From an uncultured Roseiflexaceae bacterium (GTDB taxonomy: Bacteria > Chloroflexota > Chloroflexia > Chloroflexales > Roseiflexaceae), in the NCBI GenBank assembly GCA_937974195.1, contig CALJIC010000027.1, forward strand, positions 1 through 13,466: a stretch of DNA of 13,466 nt, in the 5' to 3' direction. A program made the translations under genes and the position numbers. This document shows positions 1 through 5,881 of this stretch, one piece after another (position 1 is the first letter of the stretch; every line of letters begins with the position of its first letter). The notes below the pieces were generated by a model. That model made no database searches and was not told the DNA's origin. It was given only the letters and a program-made list of their open reading frames with translations.

Positions 1-1706
1 CCGCTCCCCAGGCTGAACTTGGAGAAGGCGATAAAGCCGACGCGCGGGGTGGTTGGATCGGCGACAGCGCCGGCGTAGAACGCGCTGACCTGTGCAGGCG
101 TCTCGAGAATCGTGCTGTGCCAGTGCGGCAGCAGATCACGCCACTCGGCGATCCACTGCGGCAGCGGCGGACGCCCCATGCCCTCCAGGGTCTGCTCGTG
201 GGCACGCACCTGGCTCAGTTCGCCGATCAGGTGGTTTGGGGCGACGACCAGCACCGTGAAGGCGCGGCCCTGGTTGCTCGGCAGCAGTTGGCGGATGACC
301 TCAGCCGCGCCGGTGGACATGCTGCTTTTTCCCGCGCCCATGTCCGCACTCAGGCCCATCACCGTGCGGCGCTTGCCGGTGTTCGGATCGGGCTGGCGGA
401 ACGCGGTGGCAATCGCCGCGATGATGTGGCGCTGCATCGGGATGAAGCCGGCGGGGTAGCCGGGCAGCGCCCGACCACTGGCCGGGACGATGCTATCAAG
501 GATGGCCGCCACATCCGGCGGCAGCTGCATGTCGTAGACGGGCGGCGCACTCTGGGCCACGGCGTCGAGCAGGCTCTGCGCCGCATCGGGCAGATCCATC
601 AGCGCCGCGATCCCGGTGTCGCCGGTATAGCGAGTGATCGCCGCCTGCTCGGTGTCGAGCGTGACGACCACCGGCTCGCGCAGCTCCATGCGGTGGGTGT
701 CGATCACCGTCGCGCCGTCGCCAGTGACCCGCTCTTCCTGCCAGGTCTTGGTCGTTCGGCGCGTGCTACCCTTGATCCGGGCCTGCCGACCGGCGATCGT
801 CACGATCATGTTGTTGATGTCGCCCTCGGCCACGCGCAGCGCCGCCGCGACCTTGCCCAATGGGAAGATCGGTCGAATGCGCCGCCGATCCTGCCGCGCC
901 GCCTGGAGCCGGGTCTGGTACCCGCGCGACGCCCACGCGCCGCCGCCGGCCAGCACATCGGCCTGCGCCTGCTCGGGGGTTGCCGCGTTGGCGTCACGCC
1001 AGATCAGCTGGCGCTGCTGCTTGAGCGGGGATGGGATGGCGTAGCGCGGGGTAGTCTGGTGGCCCAGCTCCGGCAGCTCGCCGGTCAACTTTTCAGCGAT
1101 CAGCCGGGCGCGATCCTTCAACTCCGCACCGCTGCGCCAGCCCGCGCGCACAATGCCGACTACGAGCACCTCGCGGAAACGGCGATGCGCCTCAGGCAGG
1201 GCCAGCATGGTCACACGGTCGTAGCAACGCGCCAGGTGGTTGAGCGTACCGAGGTTGGTCAGCCAGACATCCTGCGGGGCGAGCATCAGGTGGATGCCGC
1301 CCGGCTGGAGCCAGCCGCCCTCCTCGACGATGCGCTTGAAGAAGAGCGGCTCCAGCCGCCCGCCGCCCTGCTCCTTCGGTTGCTGGCCGAAGGGCGGGTT
1401 GGTCCAGGCGATCTGAAAGGTGTTGCGGCTGATCTGCAGCGCGCGGATCGCGTCCGCGCCGAGCACGTGGTCGGTGAAGCGCGTGCAGCGCGCCATGCGG
1501 CCGTCGGCCAGTTCGTTGAGGTAGAGCTGATCACGACCGACGCCCCAGGCGGATGCCAGCTGGGCCGCGGCCTCACCCTCGCCAGCACAGATATCAATAA
1601 AGCGCGCCGTCGCCGGGGCCGGAGCCACCAGCGAGGCGATCAGGGGGACGACATCCGGCGCAATCGGGACGTACTGGAAGTTGGCCTCCATCGCAAGTCG
1701 AGTCAT
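1..1706 (-). CDS. DNA adenine-methyltransferase / SNF2-like helicase fusion, C-terminus outside window
   Basis: The minus-strand frame is open from ATG at 1706 to the window edge (568 codons, no stop), so the C-terminus is missing. The start has a purine-rich RBS (GAGAGGA) about 8 nt upstream. Residues 1-250 look like an N6-adenine methyltransferase of the DUF6094 type: a SAM-binding motif I around residues 36-44 (FIDICAGEG) and the catalytic motif NPPFG at 103-107. After a linker, residues about 400 onward look like a helicase/ATPase core: ADMGAGKS at 454-461 resembles motif I of SNF2 helicases (DxMGxGKT), with K460 the phosphate-binding lysine, and VLVVAPNHLIGE fits motif Ia. Family knowledge: such fusions occur in phages and mobile elements, some as antirestriction factors, others as restriction or defence enzymes. 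Which applies here, and whether the DEAH box is intact, cannot be seen. It is the last visible gene of the leftward cluster, 117 bp after the 484-aa gene. Confidence 0.8.
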   Translation of the reverse strand, partial: MTRLAMEANFQYVPIAPDVVPLIASLVAPAPATARFIDICAGEGEAAAQLASAWGVGRDQLYLNELADGRMARCTRFTDHVLGADAIRALQISRNTFQIAWTNPPFGQQPKEQGGGRLEPLFFKRIVEEGGWLQPGGIHLMLAPQDVWLTNLGTLNHLARCYDRVTMLALPEAHRRFREVLVVGIVRAGWRSGAELKDRARLIAEKLTGELPELGHQTTPRYAIPSPLKQQRQLIWRDANAATPEQAQADVLAGGGAWASRGYQTRLQAARQDRRRIRPIFPLGKVAAALRVAEGDINNMIVTIAGRQARIKGSTRRTTKTWQEERVTGDGATVIDTHRMELREPVVVTLDTEQAAITRYTGDTGIAALMDLPDAAQSLLDAVAQSAPPVYDMQLPPDVAAILDSIVPASGRALPGYPAGFIPMQRHIIAAIATAFRQPDPNTGKRRTVMGLSADMGAGKSSMSTGAAEVIRQLLPSNQGRAFTVLVVAPNHLIGELSQVRAHEQTLEGMGRPPLPQWIAEWRDLLPHWHSTILETPAQVSAFYAGAVADPTTPRVGFIAFSKFSLGS

Positions 1707-1823
1707 TGCATGTTCCTCTCTGTAGAGCCGAAAATCCGATATCCAACAGCCGGCAGGGGTGGGCAGGATGATCCGCACACCCCTCAGCAACGGTCATCAG
1801 ACTTTCGGCTATCGGGTTATCGA
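1707..1823 (-). promoter_or_regulatory. intergenic spacer with nested stem-loops before the methyltransferase-helicase gene
   Basis: The 117-bp gap holds a perfect 7-bp inverted repeat, AGGGGTG at 1755-1761 and CACCCCT at 1778-1784. Around it lies an outer perfect 8-bp pair, AGCCGAAA at 1726-1733 and TTTCGGCT at 1803-1810. Read as leftward mRNA this makes a two-layer stem ending about 20 nt before the ATG at 1706. There is no U-run, so it is not a typical intrinsic terminator; a processing site, partial attenuator or leader element is possible. I see no clear promoter. Confidence 0.4.
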
Positions 1824-3278
1824 CTATTCCTCGTCGTCATCAGTGTCGTCACCGCCCTCGCCGGCCTGCTCGACCACCTCGTCGATGCGGAGGACCGCGC
1901 CGATCTCGGTGATCACCAGGTCGTCGTCACGGAGGCTGCTCGGGGCGATGCCCTGCTGCACCGCGACGATCAATCGCGTCCAGCGTGGCTCGTCAGCGAG
2001 CACCCAGTAGCCCTGGCAGCCGGTGCTGGGCAGCGGGGTGATCAGGGCTGTCTCGGAGTCGTCGGGGTTCGTGCCGTAGCCCCAGAGCTGCGGCGCCCAG
2101 GCGAGGTCGAACGGGACGCTGATAGCGCGGCTGAGCTGCTGGGCGAAGAGCGGGAGGTCGGGAGCGCCGCTCTGGTCGTTGCCGGCCAGGTGCAGAAATG
2201 CCTGGCCCAGCTCCGGCTCGAAGGCGCTGCGGTGGGTCAGGGCGAGGTGGCTCAGGCCGCTGGCGTGCAGCGGCTGGTCGTTCCAGTCGCCGGCATACTG
2301 CTGGCGGCCCTCCATGCGGCGGGGGTAGTACCGCTGACCGCCGGCGCGCACCGGGATCTGCTCACGCCGGCCATCGAGGATGGCCGCCCAGAGTGCCCGG
2401 TTCTTGCTCAGGCCGCCAACGGCGCTCAGATGCAACAGGGTGTCGTTGCCGTCACGACTCTGGCGGCCGGGCAGCACACAGGCCGACACCGGCCAGTGGG
2501 CGGCATCTTTCAGATCGAGCCGGTGGAGCTCGCTCCGCAGGCGCATCGGCCAGGGCGGGAGCTGCCGCACCAGGGTGTGGGTCGACTCGTCCATGGTGAA
2601 CGCCGGCCCGTCGAGACAGGCCAGCAACCCGGCGATCCAGATCGGTAGGGTGTCGAAGGTCGGATACCAGCGCTGGCCAGTGTGCTCGGGCGCGGCGCCG
2701 CAGACCTGGCGGCGCGTGCGCTGCCAGTAGTCCACGACATCAGCTGCGGCGATCATCTCGCGGAGTGCGCCGTCAGCCTGCACCTCGCCGCGAACCACCT
2801 GGGCGACGCTGCTGAGCAGCTCATTCCAGAAGCGCTGGGCCGCATAGGCGACCACCCAGCGCTCCTCCAGGCTCTCGGCCAGGCCAAGCTGCGCGGGGAT
2901 AGCTGTATCATAGGCGGCGATCTGGGCGAAGGCCGCGCGGGACTCGTGGCGGTCGTTGAAGATCGCCCGGAATGCCGGGGCGGCCGGAGCGAATACCGGA
3001 ATCAGGTCGAGCCGACTGAAGGGATCGTCGCAGCGCCCATCGATAAACGGCGGGGGCTGCGGTGCGATCCGGCGGGCATCCTGGACAACTGGGAAATGGG
3101 CGCGCAGCAGCGCGACGGCCGTATCGGCGTCGTCGGCGGGGATCACCCAGCCAAGGTTGCTATAACGCGCGCTGCGGCAACGGGTCTTCAGGGTGTCGAT
3201 AAACGGGCGAACGGGCACGGGCGGGGCGACAATCACGTCGCCGGCCCGCTCCCAGACTCGCGCGGTGGTATCAAACAT
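1824..3278 (-). CDS. hypothetical protein, 484 aa, acidic C-terminal tail
   Basis: I do not recognise a family. The frame is open further upstream to 3371, but ATG at 3278 is chosen because it has a near-perfect Shine-Dalgarno (AGGAGG at 3289-3284) at ideal distance. The first ~65 residues follow a pattern of the kind seen at the N-terminus of some SNF2/HARP-type proteins (a segment like FIDTLKTRCRSARYSNLGW followed by VIP and an alpha-helical stretch ending in HFPVV), a weak resemblance. The rest is a globular, Trp- and Leu-rich sequence with no catalytic motif, signal peptide or membrane segment that I can identify. The last 15 residues are strongly acidic (GDDTDDDEE end). Tail and neighbours (SSB-like 270-aa gene upstream, helicase fusion downstream) suggest a DNA-processing role, as inference only. 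Its ribosome-binding site lies in a predicted stem, described separately. Confidence 0.75.
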   Translation of the reverse strand: MFDTTARVWERAGDVIVAPPVPVRPFIDTLKTRCRSARYSNLGWVIPADDADTAVALLRAHFPVVQDARRIAPQPPPFIDGRCDDPFSRLDLIPVFAPAAPAFRAIFNDRHESRAAFAQIAAYDTAIPAQLGLAESLEERWVVAYAAQRFWNELLSSVAQVVRGEVQADGALREMIAAADVVDYWQRTRRQVCGAAPEHTGQRWYPTFDTLPIWIAGLLACLDGPAFTMDESTHTLVRQLPPWPMRLRSELHRLDLKDAAHWPVSACVLPGRQSRDGNDTLLHLSAVGGLSKNRALWAAILDGRREQIPVRAGGQRYYPRRMEGRQQYAGDWNDQPLHASGLSHLALTHRSAFEPELGQAFLHLAGNDQSGAPDLPLFAQQLSRAISVPFDLAWAPQLWGYGTNPDDSETALITPLPSTGCQGYWVLADEPRWTRLIVAVQQGIAPSSLRDDDLVITEIGAVLRIDEVVEQAGEGGDDTDDDEE

Positions 3279-3281
3279 GGT

Positions 3282-3314
3282 GTCCTCCTGGTCGGCCTGC
3301 GCCCCCGGGAGGAC
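3282..3314 (-). promoter_or_regulatory. RBS-sequestering stem-loop upstream of the 484-aa gene
   Basis: In the leftward mRNA, GTCCTCC (3314-3308) is perfectly complementary to GGAGGAC (3288-3282), and the latter contains most of the AGGAGG Shine-Dalgarno of the gene starting at 3278. The 7-bp, GC-rich stem with a 19-nt loop would hide the ribosome-binding site. Complementarity is read directly from the sequence; translational control is inference. Confidence 0.55.
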
Positions 3315-3325
3315 AGACGCACCCC

Positions 3326-3350
3326 GCTGGGGAGCATCGTCGTCCCCAGC
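3326..3350 (-). promoter_or_regulatory. perfect 8-bp stem-loop in the leader of the 484-aa gene
   Basis: GCTGGGGA at 3326-3333 and TCCCCAGC at 3343-3350 form a perfect 8-bp inverted repeat with a 9-nt loop. It is the middle of three consecutive stem-loops between the 270-aa and 484-aa genes, 11 bp from the RBS stem. There is no U-run in either direction, so it is not an intrinsic terminator. Confidence 0.5.
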
Positions 3351-3391
3351 CGAGCGCGCAGAACTACTCATCAGTCGCGTGGTTTCCTCAG

Positions 3392-3441
3392 AACGCGAAC
3401 GATCCCGTGGTGCAGCTGCGCCACGGGATCGTCATCGCGTT
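3392..3441. repeat. 50-bp long inverted repeat (large hairpin or cruciform)
   Basis: The core arms ACGATCCCGTGG (3399-3410) and CCACGGGATCGT (3421-3432) are perfectly complementary over 12 bp. The 10-nt centre contains GCAGCTGC, itself a palindrome, so the central fold can close further. Outside, AACGCGA (3392-3398) pairs with TCGCGTT (3435-3441) across a 2-nt bulge. Neither side is followed by a T-run. It lies just after the stop of the 270-aa gene (3470) in leftward transcription. It could be an RNA-processing or stabilising structure, a protein-binding palindrome, or a single-strand initiation or nick structure. Confidence 0.65.
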
Positions 3442-3469
3442 AAGTGTCGTGAGCGGAGCGAACAACAGA

Positions 3470-4282
3470 CTACAGCGGCACCTCCTCGTCCTCGATTGGC
3501 TCCTCGATCACACCGGCGCCATTGCCGTTGGCGTGACCGTTGCCGTTCGTCGTGCCGTTCAGGCCGCGGCGCTGGCTGCGCCAGTTCTCGAACTGGGCGC
3601 GCACGGCATAGCCGTAGCTGACCCACTCCTCGCCAACAAACAGGTCGTCCATGAGGGTCTGATTCGACGCCTCAGGCAGGGCCAGCATCGGCAGGGTGAC
3701 GAGCGAGCCGTGGCCGGTGTCGGTGTAGATCACCTGGTTCTTGGTGTTGACCAGGGAGGAGATGGGGAGCCAGAAGGTCCAGAGCGGCAGGCGCTTGCTG
3801 GCGAGCTGCTCGGCCTCGCGCAGGAGACCATTGCGGTAGGCGTTGAAGATGCCGGTCTTGCCCATGACGGCGCGGCCGGTCATACCATGGAACGACCAGA
3901 CCACCGGCTCGGCGATGCCCTCGGCGAGGCAGACGATCTCGGTGTGGATCTGTGCGCCGGGCTCCCAGGCCGCAATGTAGCGGCGGTCCTTGCGCTTCTC
4001 ACCACCGGAGACGATCTCGACGACGTGATAGGGCTGCTGGCGCCAGGTGATCAGGGCCAGGTGCAGGCTGCGGGTCTCGTAGCCGACCTCGTGCTCAAAG
4101 CGCTGCGACGGCGTCCAGGGCTCGCTCGGCTCCTGCTGGAGCGCGGTACCCTTGACGTAGAAGATGCCGGGGGTCTTGGCCGGCTTGTTGCCGTTGTACC
4201 ACCAGATCGCGGGCGTGGTCGGCGTCGAATCATTGACGGCCGGCGTCTCGACGGCGGCGATACGGGTTGCGAAGGTGCTCAT
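3470..4282 (-). CDS. hypothetical protein, 270 aa, with SSB-like Gly/Asn linker and acidic C-terminal tip
   Basis: The start ATG at 4282 has an AAGGA RBS about 11 nt upstream. Residues 1-235 form a compact region rich in aromatic residues (a WWYNGNKPAKTPGIFYVKG-like stretch near 27-45) that I cannot assign. Residues 241-257 are a low-complexity Asn/Gly linker (NGTTNGNGHANGNGAG) and residues 259-270 an acidic tip ending EDEEVPL. Globular domain, Gly-rich linker and acidic hydrophobic tip is the layout of bacterial SSB, whose tip (DDDIPF) recruits partner proteins. I therefore infer a single-strand-DNA-binding or annealing accessory protein. No canonical OB-fold motif is visible, so the function is unproven. 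A strong terminator sits just upstream, so the gene is either separately transcribed or attenuated. A 21-nt stretch (3668-3688, encoding MLALPEA) is identical to one in the methyltransferase gene. Confidence 0.75.
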   Translation of the reverse strand: MSTFATRIAAVETPAVNDSTPTTPAIWWYNGNKPAKTPGIFYVKGTALQQEPSEPWTPSQRFEHEVGYETRSLHLALITWRQQPYHVVEIVSGGEKRKDRRYIAAWEPGAQIHTEIVCLAEGIAEPVVWSFHGMTGRAVMGKTGIFNAYRNGLLREAEQLASKRLPLWTFWLPISSLVNTKNQVIYTDTGHGSLVTLPMLALPEASNQTLMDDLFVGEEWVSYGYAVRAQFENWRSQRRGLNGTTNGNGHANGNGAGVIEEPIEDEEVPL

Positions 4283-4313
4283 CGTTCAGGTGTCCTTCCT
4301 CTGCGAGAAGCGA

Positions 4314-4344
4314 ATAAAAAACCGCCACGGAGCGTGGGCGGTGC
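4314..4344 (-). terminator. strong rho-independent terminator, leftward
   Basis: Read on the minus strand, ACCGCCCACG, a short loop and CGTGGCGGT form a GC-rich stem with one bulged base, immediately followed by six T residues (4321-4316) and ATT. This is a textbook intrinsic terminator. It follows the SSB stop (4433) by about 90 nt and ends about 32 nt before the ATG of the 270-aa gene (4282), which leaves hardly any room for a promoter in between. Confidence 0.85.
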
Positions 4345-4396
4345 GTTCAAGAGTCGATAGCTGCCTGCCCCTCGACCATCTCGGGAGCCGGGAAGT

Positions 4397-4412
4397 CGAC
4401 GAGATTTCGTCG
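4397..4412. repeat. 16-bp inverted repeat downstream of SSB
   Basis: CGACGA (4397-4402) and TCGTCG (4407-4412) are perfect inverted arms around GATT. It lies in the 150-bp gap between the SSB stop and the 270-aa start, ahead of the terminator. It may be an operator or a mRNA 3'-end stem; nothing else in this gap suggests a gene. Confidence 0.35.
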
Positions 4413-4432
4413 TCTCAGGCGCGGGAAACTGG

Positions 4433-4936
4433 CTATCGTTTGCCGGTTTTGGTCGCGATTGTTGGTCGTGGTCCGGTCGGGCGGGCGGGCATCACGGGGA
4501 GGGGCGCGCGGGCGGGCGGCTGCGGCGCAGGAGTGTGCGGCGCAACCGGCAGATTCACGGTGCGCGTTGGTGGCGCGGGCGGGCGCGGTGACGTCGGCAC
4601 AAGCATTGCGGCTGCGTCGCCAGGGTCGATCACCAGGCACTCGCGCACCCGCACCTCAAGAGGAAAGCGGGCCTGTTCAGCTGGATCGTCAGCCGTGCAG
4701 CGCTGGAGACGACCCTCAACCAGAAGCTTCGCGCCCTGGAGCAGATCGTTGCAGCGCTCAGCCAGCGGCGTACTCCAGGCAACCAGGCGAAAGCGCTCCG
4801 CCGTCGTTGTGTCGCGCGAGCCGGAGCAGGTGAGATAGAAGGTCGTGCGTGGCTCGCCGTCGGCGGTGAACCGCATCTCCGGCTCAGCGTCAACCTGGCC
4901 GGTGAGCATGATTTTGTTCAGATCGCGTATCCCCAT
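4433..4936 (-). CDS. ssb: single-stranded DNA-binding protein (SSB), 167 aa
   Basis: Residues 5-105 fit the bacterial SSB OB-fold: an opening strand NKIMLTGQVDAEPEMRFTADG, then TTFYLTCSG, then FRLVAWSTPLAERCNDLLQGAKLLVEGRL, the usual W-x-x-LAE...L-x-KG-x-x-(V)EGRL block. It would bind and protect ssDNA during replication or transfer. The ATG at 4936 has AAAGGA about 8 nt upstream. Residues 112-160 are a Pro-rich disordered linker. The protein ends in basic KTGKR, without the usual acidic DDDIPF tip used to recruit replication and repair partners, so it may be specialised or rely on another protein for those contacts. It is in the leftward operon 18 bp after the GNAT gene, and a stem-loop and terminator follow. 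Confidence 0.9.
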   Translation of the reverse strand: MGIRDLNKIMLTGQVDAEPEMRFTADGEPRTTFYLTCSGSRDTTTAERFRLVAWSTPLAERCNDLLQGAKLLVEGRLQRCTADDPAEQARFPLEVRVRECLVIDPGDAAAMLVPTSPRPPAPPTRTVNLPVAPHTPAPQPPARAPLPVMPARPTGPRPTIATKTGKR

Positions 4937-4954
4937 ACAACGTCCTTTCCGTGA

Positions 4955-5392
4955 TCAGGCTGCCCGAGCGAGAGCGGTCTGCTCGGGCGTGACGATGAAC
5001 TCCAGCCCGTTCCGCTGAGCGTCGGGCAGCATATGAGCGTAGAACTCCGCAGCGCCAGGCGTCGCCATGATCAGCAGCCGTTCCGCCTGAGTCATCGCCC
5101 AGCGCAGCAGCGCTCGTCCGATTCCCTGACGGCGTGCCTCAGGCAAGACCTCGATCCAGTAGAGACAGGTCTCGCCGGCGTAGCGCCCTGCATCGATATG
5201 GGCGACACAGGCGATCCCGACGGCCTCGCGGTTGAGAAAGGCGACCACCCAGCAGCCACGGTGCTGCTGCCAGAGGTGGAGCCGTCCGTCGATATCGTCG
5301 ATGCCTGGATATTCCAGCGCGGACTCGGCGACGAAGCGAGCGATCAGCACCGCAGGAGGGCGGCCGGGAAGCAGAGCGAGGTGATCACTCAT
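4955..5392 (-). CDS. GNAT-family N-acetyltransferase, 145 aa
   Basis: The frame is open to 5440, but ATG at 5392 (MSDHLALL) is the better start: it overlaps the end of the upstream membrane-protein gene by 8 nt and has GGAGAGG upstream. The GNAT acetyl-CoA signature is clear: WIEVLPEARRQGIGRALLRW at residues 79-98, with the R/Q-x-x-G-x-G/A loop at 88-94 (RQGIGRA) and the preceding beta-4 strand. The C-terminal part (AAEFYAHM...GLEFI) matches the usual beta-6/beta-7 region. It should transfer an acetyl group from acetyl-CoA to an amine. The substrate is unknown, and the length is normal for the family. Translational coupling to the membrane protein suggests the two act together or are kept at a fixed ratio. 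Confidence 0.88.
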   Translation of the reverse strand: MSDHLALLPGRPPAVLIARFVAESALEYPGIDDIDGRLHLWQQHRGCWVVAFLNREAVGIACVAHIDAGRYAGETCLYWIEVLPEARRQGIGRALLRWAMTQAERLLIMATPGAAEFYAHMLPDAQRNGLEFIVTPEQTALARAA

Positions 5393-5867
5393 CGAGCACC
5401 ACCTCTCCGACAATGACCGTCTGAGCCACCTGCTGCACACCGCCGGTCTTCGTTGACGGCGGGCGGCGGCGCGAGCGCCCCATGCGGGTCACTGCCCAGA
5501 CATAGAAGAGAAACAGGCCCACCACGCAGAGCAGCGGCGTGCCAAAGACGACGGTCAGCACCGCACCGACGATGATCCAGGCGACAAGCTCGGTCTGCCC
5601 AGCCAGGACCAGACCGCCAAGCACGGCAATGCCACTCATCCCGATCATGCCGCACCAGAGCAGCACGCGGAACACAAGCGGCCAGTGCCGACGGGCAGCC
5701 GGCGGGGTCTGTTGCACGGAGGACTGCCTCGATGCCGAGTACGGCCGGGCCAGTGGCTGGTCTGGCTGACGACGTGCGGGTGGGTTCGGGTGTGTCCGAA
5801 GCGGCGCGAGCCGGTTGGAACGCTGGCGCGCGTGACGCGGCGCCAGCGGGTCGGGCTTGTTGGACAT
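5385..5867 (-). CDS. small integral membrane protein, 160 aa, basic proline-rich N-terminus
   Basis: ATG at 5867 follows GGAAGGAG at a good distance; that RBS overlaps the last codons of the primase gene. Residues 1-60 are disordered, Pro/Arg/Gln-rich and strongly basic. Residues 64-89 and 93-125 form two, perhaps three, membrane-spanning segments (WPLVFRVLLWCGMIGMSGIA; LVAWIIVGAVLTVVFG; LLCVVGLFLFYVW), followed by a basic MGRSRRRPP stop-transfer stretch, which suggests cytoplasmic ends. I recognise no family. A basic N-tail on a membrane anchor within a replication operon could tether DNA or replication proteins to the membrane; this is inference. The stop overlaps the GNAT start by 8 nt. 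Confidence 0.75.
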   Translation of the reverse strand: MSNKPDPLAPRHARQRSNRLAPLRTHPNPPARRQPDQPLARPYSASRQSSVQQTPPAARRHWPLVFRVLLWCGMIGMSGIAVLGGLVLAGQTELVAWIIVGAVLTVVFGTPLLCVVGLFLFYVWAVTRMGRSRRRPPSTKTGGVQQVAQTVIVGEVVLDE

Positions 5868-5881
5868 CGCAACGCTCCTTC

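Noticed and set aside
117..2648. 843-aa open frame on the plus strand
   Set aside because: It lies opposite the methyltransferase-helicase and 484-aa genes, whose minus-strand frames carry clear motifs and RBS sites; the plus frame is a His/Arg-rich product of GC-rich codon bias and crosses the intergenic gap.
3407..4360. 317-aa open frame on the plus strand
   Set aside because: It is antisense to the 270-aa gene, runs through the terminator and the long inverted repeat, and has no domain or RBS.
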